From NCBI GenBank assembly GCA_963580455.1, contig OY756966.1:17115001-17179000 (forward strand): DNA of 64,000 bases, given 5' to 3'. The notes below the pieces were generated by a model. The model worked only from the letters and a program-made list of their open reading frames with translations, did not search any database and was not told where the DNA came from. Source of the stretch: Euonymus europaeus. Taxonomy: Eukaryota > Streptophyta > Magnoliopsida > Celastrales > Celastraceae. Every line of letters starts with the position of its first letter. Position 1 is the stretch's first letter. Shown piece after piece: positions 12,301-25,819 of this stretch. Both the position numbers and the translations under genes were made by a program.

Positions 12301-15300
12301 TCCTACATTATTTCGATGCCAAAACACCAACTTTCCATGACAAATGGACAAAACCGTTAAAAACTCCTCCATAGAGAGAGTTGAGCAACTTCGAACTATC
12401 AAAATTGCTCGGGATAGACTTTTTATTGTTCTTCTATGTCAAATTTTACGAGTATAAGCTTCCTACATTATTTAGATGCCAAAACACCAACTTTCCATGA
12501 CAAATGGACAAAACCCTTAAAAGCTCCTCCATAGAGAGAGTTGAGCAACTACGGACTATCAAAGTTGCTCGGGATAGACTTTTTATTGTTCTTCTATGTC
12601 AAATTTTACGAGTATAAGCTTCCTACATTATTTCAATGCCAAAACACCAACTTTCTATGACAAATAGACAAAACCGTTAAAAGCTCCTCCATAGAGAGAG
12701 TTGAGCAACTACGGACTATCAAAGTTGCTCGGGATAGACTTTTAATTGTTCTTCTATGTCAAATTTAAAGAGTATAAGCTTCCTACATTATTTCGATGCC
12801 AAAACACCAACTTTCTATGACAAAAAAATAAAATCGTTAAAAGCTCCACCATAGAAAGAGTTGAGCAACTTCTGACTATCAAAATTGCTCGGGATAGACT
12901 TTTTATTGTTCTTCTATGTCAAATTTTACGAGTATAAGCTTCCTACATTATTTCGATGCCAAAACACCAACTTTCTATGACAAATAGACAAAACCATTAA
13001 AAGCTCCTACATAGAGAGAGTTGAGCAACTTCGGACAATCAAAGTTGCTCGGGATAGACTTTTTATTGTTCTTCTATGTCAAATTTTATGAGTATAAGCT
13101 TCCTACATTATTTCGATGCCAAAACACCAACTTTCCATGACAAATAGACAAAACCATTAAAAACTCTTACATAGAGAGAGTTGAGCAACTTCGGACAATC
13201 AAAGTTGCTCGGGGTAGACTTTTTATTGTTCTTCTATGTCAAATTTTATGAGTATAAGCTTCCTACATTATTTCGATGCCAAAACACCAACTTTCGATGA
13301 CAAATGGACATAACCGTTAAAAGCTCCTCCATAGAGAGAATTGAGCAACTACGGACTATCAAAGTTGCTCGGGATAGACTTTTTATTGTTCTTCTATGTC
13401 AAATTTTACGAGTATAAGCTTCCTACATTATTTCGATGCCAAAACACCAACTTTCCATGACAAATGGACAAAACCCTTAAAAGCTCCTCCATAGAGAGAG
13501 TTGAGCAACTTCGGACTATCAAAGTTGCTCTGGATAGACTTTTTATTGTTCTTTTATGTCAAATTTTACGAGTATAAGCTTCCTACATTATTTCGATGCC
13601 AAAACACCAACTTTCCATGACAAATGGACAAAACTGTTAAAAACTCCTCCATAGAGAGAGTTGACCAACTTCGAACTATCAAAATTGCTCGGGATAGACT
13701 TTTTATTGTTCTTCTATGTCAAATTTTACGAGTATAAGCTTCCTACATTATTTCGATGCCAAAACACCAACTTTCCATGCAAATGGACAAAACCCTTAAA
13801 AGCTCCTCCATAGAGAGAGTTGAGCAACTTCGGACTATCAAAGTTGCTCGGGATACACTTTTTATTGTTCTTCTATGTCAAATTTTACGAGTATAAGCTT
13901 CCTACATTATTTCGATGCCAAAACACCAACTTTCCATGACAAATGGACAAAACCCTTAAAAGCTCCTCCATAGAGAGAGTTGAGCAACTTCGGACTATCA
14001 AAGTTGCTCTGGATAGACTTTTTATTGTTCTTTTATGTCAAATTTTACGAGTATAAGCTTCCTACATTATTTCGATGCCAAAACACCAACTTTCCATGAC
14101 AAATGGACAAAACCGTTAAAAACTCCTCCATAGAGAGAGTTGAGCAACTTCGAACTATCAAAATTGCTCGGGATAGACTTTTTATTGTTCTTCTATGTCA
14201 AATTTTACGAGTATAAGCTTCCTACATTATTTCGATGCCAAAACACCAACTTTCCATGAAAAATGGACAAAACCCTTAAAAGCTCCTCCATAGAGAGAGT
14301 TGAGCAACTTCGGACTATCAAAGTTGCTCGGGATACACTTTTTATTGTTCTTCTATGTCAAATTTTACGAGTATAAGCTTCCTACATTATTTCGATGCCA
14401 AAACACCAACTTTCCATTACAAATGGACAAAACCGTTAAAAACACCTCCATAGAGAGAGTTGAGCAACTTCGGACAATCAAAGTTGCTCGGGGTGGACTT
14501 TTTATTGTTCTTCTATGTCAAATTTTACAAGTATAAGCTTCCTATATTATTTCGATGCCAAAACACCAACTTTCGATGACAAATGGACATAACCGTTAAA
14601 AGCTCCTCCATAGAGAGAATTGAGCAACTACGGACTATCAAAGTTGCTCGGGATAGACTTTTTATTGTTCTTCTATTTCAAATTTTACGAGTATAAGCTT
14701 CCTACATTATTTCGATGCCAAAACACCAACTTTCCATGACAAATGGACAAAACCCTTAAAACCTCCTCCATAGAGAGAGTTGAGCAACTTCGGACTATCA
14801 AAGTTGCTCTGGATAGACTTTTTATTGTTCTTTTATGTCAAATTTTACGAGTATAAGCTTCCTACATTATTTCGATGCCAAAACACCAACTTTCCATGAC
14901 AAATGGACAAAACCCTTAAAAGCTCCTCCATAGAGAGAGTTGAGCAACTTCGGACTATCAAACTTGCTCTGGATAGACTTTTTATTGTTCTTTTATGTCA
15001 AATTTTACGAGTATAAGCTTCCTACATTATTTCGATGCCAAAACACCAACTTTCCATGACAAATGGACAAAACCGTTAAAAACTCCTCCATAGAGAGAGT
15101 TGAGCAACTTCGAACTATTAAAATTGCTCGGGATAGACTTTTTATTGTTCTTCTATGTCAAATTTTACGAGTATAAGCTTCCTACATTATTTCGATGCCA
15201 AAACACCAACTTTCCATGACAAATGGACAAAATCCTTAAAAGCTCCTCCATAGAGAGAGTTGAGCAACTACGGACTATCAAAGTTGCTCGGGATAGACTT

Positions 15301-15670
15301 TTAATTGTTCTTCTATATCAAATTTAACGAGTATAAGCTTCCTACATTATTTCGATGCCAAAACACCAACTTTCCATGACAAATGGACAAAACCGTTAAA
15401 AACTCCTCCATAGAGAGAGTTGAGCAACTTCGAACTATCAAAATTGCTCGGGATAGACTTTTTATTGTTCTTCTATGTCAAATTTTACGAGTATAAGCTT
15501 CCTACATTATTTAGATGCCAAAACACCAACTTTCCATGACAAATGGACAAAACCTTTAAAAGCTCCTCCATAGAGAGAGTTGAGCAACTACGGACTATCA
15601 AAGTTGCTCGGGATAGACTTTTTATTGTTCTTCTATGTCAAATTTTACGAGTATAAGCTTCCTACATTAT
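9306..15670 (+). repeat. 3.0-3.4-kb segmental duplication with a two-monomer loss
   Basis: About 9,306-12,630 recurs as about 12,666-15,670. In the first part the offset is 3,360 (21 monomers): AAATTTAAAGAG lies at 9,401 and 12,761. A 1-bp deletion at about 13,779 (CCATGCAAATGG for CCATGACAAATGG) reduces it to 3,359. From about 13.8 kb the offset becomes 3,039 (the ATTACAAATGG monomer at 11,377 and 14,416), so two monomers present in the first copy are missing from the second. Rare variants kept in both copies include AAACTTGCTCTGG, TCGAACTATTAAAATTG and TTTAGATGCC. Confidence 0.85.
9811..11860 (+). repeat. 800-bp higher-order repeat (5 monomers, about 2.6 copies)
   Basis: Period 800 shows in the marker GCTCTGGATAGACTTTTTA followed by CTTTTATGTC, which falls at about 10,168, 10,968 and 11,768, and in CTCGGGGTAGAC at about 9,849, 10,649 and 11,449. 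Copies differ at a few sites: CTTTCGATGA against CTTTCGGTGA, and GGATAGACT against GGATACACT. The 800-bp order stops near 11,860, where the next monomer carries a different variant. The same five-monomer order reappears later in the array near 13.1-14.8 kb and 17.1-21.3 kb. Confidence 0.85.
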
Positions 15671-16860
15671 TTCGATGCCAAAACACCAACTTTCCACGAC
15701 AAATGGACAAAACCCTTAAAAGCTCCTCCATAGAGAGAGTTGAGCAACTTCGGACTATCAAACTTGCTCTGGATAGACTTTTTATTGTTCTTTTTATGTC
15801 AAATTTTACGAGTATAAGCTTCCTACATTATTTCGATGCCAAAACACCAACTTTCCATGACAAATGGACAAAACCCTTAAAACCCCCTCCATAGAGAGAG
15901 TTGAGCAACTTCGGACTATCAAACTTGCTCTGGATAGACTTTTTATTGTTCTTTTATGTCAAATTTTACGAGTATAAGCTTCCTACATTATTTCGATGCC
16001 AAAACACCAACTTTCCATGACAAATGGACAAAACCGTTAAAAACTCCTCCATAGAGAGAGTTGAGCAACTTCGAACTATTAAAATTGCTCGGGATAGACT
16101 TTTTATTGTTCTTCTATGTCAAATTTTACGAGTATAAGCTTCCTACATTATTTCGATGCCAAAACACCAACTTTCCATGACAAATGGACAAAATCCTTAA
16201 AAGCTCCTCCATAGAGAGAGTTGAGCAACTACGGACTATCAAAGTTGCTCGGGATAGACTTTTAATTGTTCTTCTATATCAAATTTAACGAGTATAAGCT
16301 TCCTACATTATTTCGATGCCAAAACACCAACTTTCCATGACAAATGGACAAAACCGTTAAAAACTCCTCCATAGAGAGAGTTGAGCAACTTCGAACTATC
16401 AAAATTGCTCGGGATAGACTTTTTATTGTTCTTCTATGTCAAATTTTACGAGTATAAGCTTCCTACATTATTTAGATGCCAAAACACCAACTTTCCATGA
16501 CAAATGGACAAAACCCTTAAAAGCTCCTCCATAGAGAGAGTTGAGCAACTACGGACTATCAAAGTTGCTCGGGATAGACTTTTTATTGTTCTTCTATGTC
16601 AAATTTTACGAGTATAAGCTTCCTACATTATTTCGATGCCAAAACACCAACTTTCCACGAAAAATGGACAAAACCCTTAAAAGCTCCTCCATAGAGAGAG
16701 TTGAGCAACTTCGGACTATCAAACTTGCTCTGGATAGACTTTTTATTGTTCTTCTATGTCAAATTTTACGAGTATAAGCTTCCTACATTATTTCGATGCC
16801 AAAACACCAACTTTCCATGACAAATGGACAAAACCCTTAAAAGCTCCTCCATAGAGAGAG
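14900..16860 (+). repeat. 961-bp tandem duplication (6 monomers plus 1 bp)
   Basis: The ordered variants AAACTTGCTCTGG, TCGAACTATTAAAATTG, AAATCCTTAAAAG, TTTAGATGCC and CTTTCCACGA occur in the same order in two blocks. The TCGAACTATT monomer ends at 15,119 and again at 16,080. The extra base is a T inserted in the T run at about 15,790-15,795. That insertion also fuses two frames into the longest open frame of the array (104 codons, 15,580-15,894), which I regard as meaningless. Confidence 0.82.
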
Positions 16861-17073
16861 TTGAGCAACTTCGGACTATCAAAGTTGCTCGGGATACACT
16901 TTTTATTGTTCTTCTATGTCAAATTTAACGAGTATAAGCTTCCTACATTATTTCGATGCCAAAACACCAACTTTCTATGACAAATGGAAAAAACCGTTAA
17001 AAGCTCTTCCATAGAGAGAGTTGAGCAACTACGGACTATCAAAGTTGCTCGGGATAGACTTTTAATTGTTCTT

Positions 17074-20000
17074 CTATGTCAAATTTTACGAGTATAAGCT
17101 TCCTACATTATTTCGATGCCAAAACACCAACTTTCCATGACAAATGGACAAAACCCTTAAAAGCTCCTCCATAGAGAGAGTTGAGCAACTTCGGACTATC
17201 AAAGTTGCTCTGGATAGACTTTTTATTGTTCTTTTATGTCAAATTTTACGAGTATAAGCTTCCTACATTATTTCGATGCCAAAACACCAACTTTCCATGA
17301 CAAATGGACAAAACCGTTAAAAACTCCTCCATAGAGAGAGTTGAGCAACTTCGAACTATCAAAATTGCTCGGGATAGACTTTTTATTGTTCTTCTATGTC
17401 AAATTTTACGAGTATAAGCTTCCTACATTATTTCGATGCCAAAACACCAACTTTCCATGACAAATGGACAAAACCCTTAAAAGCTCCTCCATAGAGAGAG
17501 TTGAGCAACTTCGGACTATCAAAGTTGCTCGGGATACACTTTTTATTGTTCTTCTATGTCAAATTTTACGAGTATAAGCTTCCTACATTATTTCGATGCC
17601 AAAACACCAACTTTCGGTGACAAATGGACATAACCGTTAAAAGCTCCTCCATAGAGAGAGTTGAGCAACTTCGGACTATCAAAGTTGCTCGGGATACACT
17701 TTTTATTGTTCTTCTATGTCAAATTTAACGAGTATAAGCTTCCTACATTATTTCGATGCCAAAACGCCAACTTTCCATGACAAATGGACAAAACTGTTAA
17801 AAACTCCTCCATAGAGAGAGTTGAGCAACTTCGAACTATCAAAATTGCTCGGGATAGACTTTTTATTGTTCTTCTATGTCAAATTTTACGAGTATAAGCT
17901 TCCTACATTATTTCGATGCCAAAACACCAACTTTCCATGACAAATGGACAAAACCCTTAAAAGCTCCTCCATAGAGAGAGTTGAGCAACTTCGGACTATC
18001 AAAGTTGCTCGGGATACACTTTTTATTGTTCTTCTATGTCAAATTTTACGAGTATAAGCTTCCTACATTATTTCGATGCCAAAACACCAACTTTCCATGA
18101 CAAATGGACAAAACCGTTAAAAACTCCTCCATAGAGAGAGTTGAGCAACTTCGGACAATCAAAGTTGCTCGGGGTAGACTTTTTATTGTTCTTCTATGTC
18201 AAATTTTACGAGTATAAGCTTCCTACATTATTTCGATGCCAAAACACCAACTTTCGGTGACAAATGGACATAACCGTTAAAAGCTCCTCCATAGAGAGAA
18301 TTGAGCAACTACGGACTATCAAAGTTGCTCGGGATACACTTTTTATTGTTCTTCTATGTCAAATTTTACGAGTATAAGCTTCCTACATTATTTCGATGCC
18401 AAAACACCAACTTTCCATGACAAATGGACAAAACCCTTAAAAGCTCCTCCATAGAGAGAGTTGAGCAACTTCGGACTATCAAAGTTGCTCTGGATAGACT
18501 TTTTATTGTTCTTTTATGTCAAATTTTACGAGTATAAGCTTCCTACATTATTTCGATGCCAAAACACCAACTTTCCATGACAAATGGACAAAACCGTTAA
18601 AAACTCCTCCATAGAGAGAGTTGAGCAACTTCGAACTATCAAAATTGCTCGGGATACACTTTTTATTGTTCTTCTATGTCAAATTTTACGAGTATAAGCT
18701 TCCTACATTATTTCGATGCCAAAACACCAACTTTCCATGACAAATGGACAAAACCCTTAAAAGCTCCTCCATAGAGAGAGTTGAGCAACTTCGGACTATC
18801 AAAGTTGCTCGGGATACACTTTTTATTGTTCTTCTATGTCAAATTTTACGAGTATAAGCTTCCTACATTATTTCGATGCCAAAACACCAACTTTCCATGA
18901 CAAATGGACAAAACCGTTAAAAACTCCTCCATAGAGAGAGTTGAGCAACTTCGGACAATCAAAGTTGCTCGTGGTAGACTTTTTATTGTTCTTCTATGTC
19001 AAATTTTACGAGTATAAGCTTCCTACATTATTTCGATGCCAAAACACCAACTTTCGGTGACAAATGGACATAACCGTTAAAAGCTCCTCCATAGAGAGAA
19101 TTGAGCAACTACGGACTATCAAAGTTGCTCGGGATACACTTTTTATTGTTCTTCTATGTCAAATTTTACGAGTATAAGCTTCCTACATTATTTCGATGCC
19201 AAAACACCAACTTTCCATGACAAATGGACAAAACCCTTAAAAGCTCCTCCATAGAGAGAGTTGAGCAACTTCGGACTATCAAAGTTGCTCTGGATAGACT
19301 TTTTATTGTTCTTTTATGTCAAATTTTACGAGTATAAGCTTCCTACATTATTTCGATGCCAAAACACCAACTTTCCATGACAAATGGACAAAACCGTTAA
19401 AAACTCCTCCATAGAGAGAGTTGAGCAACTTCGCACTATCAAAATTGCTCGGGATAGACTTTTTATTGTTCTTCTATGTCAAATTTTACGAGTATAAGCT
19501 TCCTACATTATTTCGATGCCAAAACACCAACTTTCCATGACAAATGGACAAAACCCTTAAAAGCTCCTCCATAGAGAGAGTTGAGCAACTTCGGACTATC
19601 AAAGTTGCTCGGGATACACTTTTTATTGTTCTTCTATGTCAAATTTTACGAGTATAAGCTTCCTACATTATTTCGATGCCAAAACACCAACTTTCGGTGA
19701 CAAATGGACATAACCGTTAAAAGCTCCTCCATAGAGAGAGTTGAGCAACTTCGGACTATCAAAGTTGCTCGGGATACACTTTTTATTGTTCTTCTATGTC
19801 AAATTTAATGAGTATAAGCTTCCTACATTATTTCGATGCCAAAACGCCAACTTTCCATGACAAATGGACAAAATCGTTAAAAACTCCTCCATAGAGAGAG
19901 TTGAGCAACTTCGAACTATCAAAATTGCTCGGGATAGACTTTTTATTGTTCTTCTATGTCAAATTTTACGAGTATAAGCTTCCTACATTATTTCGATGCC

Positions 20001-21233
20001 AAAACACCAACTTTCCATGACAAATGGACAAAACCCTTAAAAGCTCCTCCATAGAGAGAGTTGAGCAACTTCGGACTATCAAAGTTGCTCGGGATACACT
20101 TTTTATTGTTCTTCTATGTCAAATTTTACGAGTATAAGCTTCCTACATTATTTCGATGCCAAAACACCAACTTTCCATGACAAATGGACAAAACCGTTAA
20201 AAACTCCTCCATAGAGAGAGTTGAGCAACTTCGGACAATCAAAGTTGCTCGGGGTAGACTTTTTATTGTTCTTCTATGTCAAATTTTACGAGTATAAGCT
20301 TCCTACATTATTTCGATGCCAAAACACCAACTTCCGGTGACAAATGGACATAACCGTTAAAAGCTCCTCCATAGAGAGAATTGAGCAACTACGGACTATC
20401 AAAGTTGCTCGGGATACACTTTTTATTGTTCTTCTATGTCAAATTTTACGAGTATAAGCTTCCTACATTATTTCGATGCCAAAACACCAACTTTCCATGA
20501 CAAATGGACAAAACCCTTAAAAGCTCCTCCATAGAGAGAGTTGAGCAACTTCGGACTATCAAAGTTGCTCTGGATAGACTTTTTATTGTTCTTTTATGTC
20601 AAATTTTACGAGTATAAGCTTCCTACATTATTTCGATGCCAAAACACCAACTTTCCATGACAAATGGACAAAACCGTTAAAAACTCCTCCATAGAGAGAG
20701 TTGAGCAACTTCGAACTATCAAAATTGCTCGGGATAGACTTTTTATTGTTCTTCTATGTCAAATTTTACGAGTATAAGCTTCCTACATTATTTCGATGCC
20801 AAAACACCAACTTTCCATGACAAATGGACAAAACCCTTAAAAGCTCCTCCATAGAGAGAGTTGAGCAACTTCGGACTATCAAAGTTGCTCGGGATACACT
20901 TTTTATTGTTCTTCTATGTCAAATTTTACGAGTATAAGCTTCCTACATTATTTCGATGCCAAAACACCAACTTTCCATTACAAATGGACAAAACCGTTAA
21001 AAACACCTCCATAGAGAGAGTTGAGCAACTTCGGACAATCAAAGTTGCTCGGGGTAGACTTTTTATTGTTCTTCTATGTCAAATTTTACAAGTATAAGCT
21101 TCCTACATTATTTCGATGCCAAAACACCAACTTTCGATGACAAATGGACATAACCGTTAAAAGCTCCTCCATAGAGAGAATTGAGCAACTACGGACTATC
21201 AAAGTTGCTCGGGATAGACTTTTTATTGTTCTT
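17074..21233 (+). repeat. 2,080-bp tandem duplication (13 monomers)
   Basis: Markers at an offset of 2,080: AAAACGCCAACTTTCC at 17,761 and 19,841, and CTTTCGGTGA (or CTTCCGGTGA) at about 17,611/19,691 and 18,251/20,331. Within each copy the CGGTGA monomers are spaced 640 and 800 bp apart, so the unit is itself a mixture of four- and five-monomer sub-blocks. Differences between copies include CTCGTGGTAGAC (about 18,969) against CTCGGGGTAGAC, and GAACTATC against GCACTATC near 19,432. Confidence 0.85.
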
Positions 21234-22140
21234 CTATTTCAAATTTTACGAGTATAAGCTTCCTACATTATTTCGATGCCAAAACACCAACTTTCCATGA
21301 CAAATGGACAAAACCCTTAAAAGCTCCTCCATAGAGAGAGTTGAGCAACTTCGGACTATCAAAGTTGCTCTGGATAGACTTTTTATTGTTCTTTTATGTC
21401 AAATTTTACGAGTATAAGCTTCCTACATTATTTCGATGCCAAAACACCAACTTTCCATGACAAATGGACAAAACCCTTAAAAGCTCCTCCATAGAGAGAG
21501 TTGAGCAACTTCGGACTATCAAACTTGCTCTGGATAGACTTTTTATTGTTCTTTTATGTCAAATTTTACGAGTATAAGCTTCCTACATTATTTCGATGCC
21601 AAAACACCAACTTTCCATGACAAATGGACAAAACCGTTAAAAACTCCTCCATAGAGAGAGTTGAGCAACTTCGAACTATTAAAATTGCTCGGGATAGACT
21701 TTTTATTGTTCTTCTATGTCAAATTTTACGAGTATAAGCTTCCTACATTATTTCGATGCCAAAACACCAACTTTCCATGACAAATGGACAAAATCCTTAA
21801 AAGCTCCTCCATAGAGAGAGTTGAGCAACTACGGACTATCAAAGTTGCTCGGGATAGACTTTTAATTGTTCTTCTATATCAAATTTAACGAGTATAAGCT
21901 TCCTACATTATTTCGATGCCAAAACACCAACTTTCCATGACAAATGGACAAAACCGTTAAAAACTCCTCCATAGAGAGAGTTGAGCAACTTCGAACTATC
22001 AAAATTGCTCGGGATAGACTTTTTATTGTTCTTCTATGTCAAATTTTACGAGTATAAGCTTCCTACATTATTTAGATGCCAAAACACCAACTTTCCATGA
22101 CAAATGGACAAAACCCTTAAAAGCTCCTCCATAGAGAGAG
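20321..22140 (+). repeat. copy of the 10.7-12.5-kb segment, shifted 9,600 bp
   Basis: A run of monomers with the rare CATTACAAATGG, AAACACCTCC, TTTTACAAGTATAAG and CTTCTATTTCAAATT variants at about 11,377-11,640 reappears exactly 9,600 bp (60 monomers) later, at about 20,977-21,240. The downstream markers follow in the same order as far as TTTAGATGCC near 22,071. The flanks differ, so this is a block transfer or an old duplication later separated by expansion of the material between. Confidence 0.8.
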
Positions 22141-22360
22141 TTGAGCAACTACGGACTATCAAAGTTGCTCGGGATAGACTTTTTATTTTTCTTCTATGTC
22201 AAATTTTACGAGTATAAGCTTCCTACATTATTTCGATGCCAAAATACCAACTTTCCACGACAAATGGACAAAACCCTTAAAAGCTCCTCCATAGAGAGAG
22301 TTGAGCAACTTCGGACTATCAAACTTGCTCTGGATAGACTTTTTATTGTTCTTTTATGTC

Positions 22361-25280
22361 AAATTTTACGAGTATAAGCTTCCTACATTATTTCGATGCC
22401 AAAACACCAACTTTCCACGACAAATGGACAAAACCCTTAAAAGCTCCTCCATAGAGAGAGTTGAGCAACTTCGGACTAGCAAACTTGCTCTGGATAGACT
22501 TTTTATTGTTCTTCTATGTCAAATTTTACGAGTATAAGCTTCCTACATTATTTCGATGCCAAAACACCAACTTTCCATGACAAATGGACAAAACCCTTAA
22601 AAGCTCCTCCATAGAGAGAGTTGAGCAACTTCGGACTATCAAAGTTGCTCGGGATACACTTTTTATTGTTCTTCTATGTCAAATTTAACGAGTATAAGCT
22701 TCCTACATTATTTCGATGCCAAAACACCAACTTTCTATGACAAATGGAAAAAACCGTTAAAAGCTCCTCCATAGAGAGAGTTGAGCAACTACGGACTATC
22801 AAAGTTGCTCGGGATAGACTTTTAATTGTTCTTCTATGTCAAATTTTACGAGTATAAGCTTCCTACATTATTTCGATGCCAAAACACCAACTTTCCATGA
22901 CAAATGGACAAAACCCTTAAAAGCTCCTCCATAGAGAGAGTTGAGCAACTTCGGACTATCAAAGTTGCTCTGGATAGACTTTTTATTGTTCTTTTATGTC
23001 AAATTTTACGAGTATAAGCTTCCTACATTATTTCGATGCCAAAACACCAACTTTCCATGACAAATGGACAAAACCGTTAAAAACTCCTCCATAGAGAGAG
23101 TTGAGCAACTTCGAACTATCAAAATTGCTCGGGATAGACTTTTTATTGTTCTTCTATGTCAAATTTTACGAGTATAAGCTTCCTACATTATTTCGATGCC
23201 AAAACACCAACTTTCCATGACAAATGGACAAAACCCTTAAAAGCTCCTCCATAGAGAGAGTTGAGCAACTTCGGACTATCAAAGTTGCTCGGGATACACT
23301 TTTTATTGTTCTTCTATGTCAAATTTTACGAGTATAAGCTTCCTACATTATTTCGATGCCAAAACACCAACTTTCGGTGACAAATGGACATAACCGTTAA
23401 AAGCTCCTCCATAGAGAGAGTTGAGCAACTTCGGACTATCAAAGTTGCTCGGGATACACTTTTTATTGTTCTTCTATGTCAAATTTAACGAGTATAAGCT
23501 TCCTACATTATTTCGATGCCAAAACACCAACTTTCCATGACAAATGGACAAAACCGTTAAAAACTCCTCCATAGAGAGAGTTGAGCAACTTCGAACTATC
23601 AAAATTGCTCGGGATAGACTTTTTATTGTTCTTCTATGTCAAATTTTACGAGTATAAGCTTCCTACATTATTTCGATGCCAAAATACCAACTTTCCACGA
23701 CAAATGGACAAAACCCTTAAAAGCTCCTCCATAGAGAGAGTTGAGCAACTTCGGACTATCAAACTTGCTCTGGATAGACTTTTTATTGTTCTTTTATGTC
23801 AAATTTTACGAGTATAAGCTTCCTACATTATTTCGATGCCAAAACACCAACTTTCCATGACAAATGGACAAAACCGTTAAAAACTCCTCCATAGAGAGAG
23901 TTGAGCAACTTCGAACTATCAAAATTGCTCGGGATAGACTTTTTATTGTTCTTCTATATCAAATTTTACGAGTATAAGCTTCCTACATTATTTCGATGCC
24001 AAAACACCAACTTTCCACGACAAATGGACAAAACCCTTAAAAGCTCCTCCATAGAGAGAGTTGAGCAACTTCGGACTATCAAACTTGCTCTGGATAGACT
24101 TTTTATTGTTCTTCTATGTCAAATTTTACGAGTATAAGCTTCCTACATTATTTCGATGCCAAAACACCAACTTTCCATGACAAATGGACAAAACCCTTAA
24201 AAGCTCCTCCATAGAGAGAGTTGAGCAACTTCGGACTATCAAAGTTGCTCGGGATACACTTTTTATTGTTCTTCTATGTCAAATTTAACGAGTATAAGCT
24301 TCCTACATTATTTCGATGCCAAAACACCAACTTTCTATGACAAATGGAAAAAACCGTTAAAAGCTCCTCCATAGAGAGAGTTGAGTAACTACGGACTATC
24401 AAAGTTGCTCGGGATAGACTTTTAATTGTTCTTCTATGTCAAATTTTACGAGTATAAGCTTCCTACATTATTTCGATGCCAAAACACCAACTTTCCATGA
24501 CAAATGGACAAAACCCTTAAAAGCTCCTCCATAGAGAGAGTTGAGCAACTTCGGACTATCAAAGTTGCTCTGGATAGACTTTTTATTGTTCTTTTATGTC
24601 AAATTTTACGAGTATAAGCTTCCTACATTATTTCGATGCCAAAACACCAACTTTCCATGACAAATGGACAAAACCGTTAAAAACTCCTCCATAGAGAGAG
24701 TTGAGCAACTTCGAACTATCAAAATTGCTCGGGATAGACTTTTTATTGTTCTTCTATATCAAATTTTACGAGTATAAGCTTCCTACATTATTTCGATGCC
24801 AAAACACCAACCTTCCATGACAAATGGACAAAACCCTTAAAAGCTCCTCCATAGAGAGAGTTGAGCAACTTCGGACTATCAAAGTTGCTCGGGATACACT
24901 TTTTATTGTTCTTCTATGTCAAATTTTACGAGTATAAGCTTCCTACATTATTTCGATGCCAAAACACCAACTTTCGGTGACAAATGGACATAACCGTTAA
25001 AAGCTCCTCCATAGAGAGAGTTGAGCAACTTCGGACTATCAAAGTTGCTCGGGATACACTTTTTATTGTTCTTCTATCTCAAATTTAACGAGTATAAGCT
25101 TCCTACATTATTTCGATGCCAAAACACCAACTTTCCATGACAAATGGACAAAACCGTTAAAAACTCCTCCATAGAGAGAGTTGAGCAACTTCGAACTATC
25201 AAAATTGCTCGGGATAGACTTTTTATTGTTCTTCTATGTCAAATTTTACGAGTATAAGCTTCCTACATTATTTCGATGCC
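22361..25280 (+). repeat. 1,600-bp offset duplication (10 monomers)
   Basis: About 22,361-23,680 matches about 23,961-25,280 at an offset of 1,600. Shared markers are CTTTCCACGA (22,401 and 24,001), AAATTTAACGAG after a CACT monomer (22,681 and 24,281), the CTATGACAAATGGAAAAAACC monomer (about 22,735 and 24,335) and CTTTCGGTGA (23,371 and 24,971). Differences include TAGC/TATC near 22,487 and GAGTAACT near 24,384. Confidence 0.82.
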
Positions 25281-25819
25281 AAAACACCAACTTTCCATGA
25301 CAAATGGACAAAACCCTTAAAAGCTCCTCCATAGAGAGAGTTGAGCAACTTCGGACTATCAAAGTTGCTCGGGATACACTTTTTATTGTTCTTCTATGTC
25401 AAATTTTACGAGTATAAGCTTCCTACATTATTTCGATGCCAAAACACCAACTTTCCATGACAAATGGACAAAACCGTTAAAAACTCCTCCATAGAGAGAG
25501 TTGAGCAACTTCGGACAATCAAAGTTGCTCGGGGTAGACTTTTTATTGTTCTTCTATGTCAAATTTTACGAGTATAAGCTTCCTACATTATTTCGATGCC
25601 AAAACACCAACTTTCTATGACAAATGGAAAAAACCGTTAAAAGCTCCTCCATAGAGAGAGTTGAGTAACTACGGACTATCAAAGTTGCTCGGGATAGACT
25701 TTTAATTGTTCTTCTATGTCAAATTTTACGAGTATAAGCTTCCTACATTATTTCGATGCCAAAACACCAACTTTCCATGACAAATGGACAAAACCCTTAA
25801 AAGCTCCTCCATAGAGAGA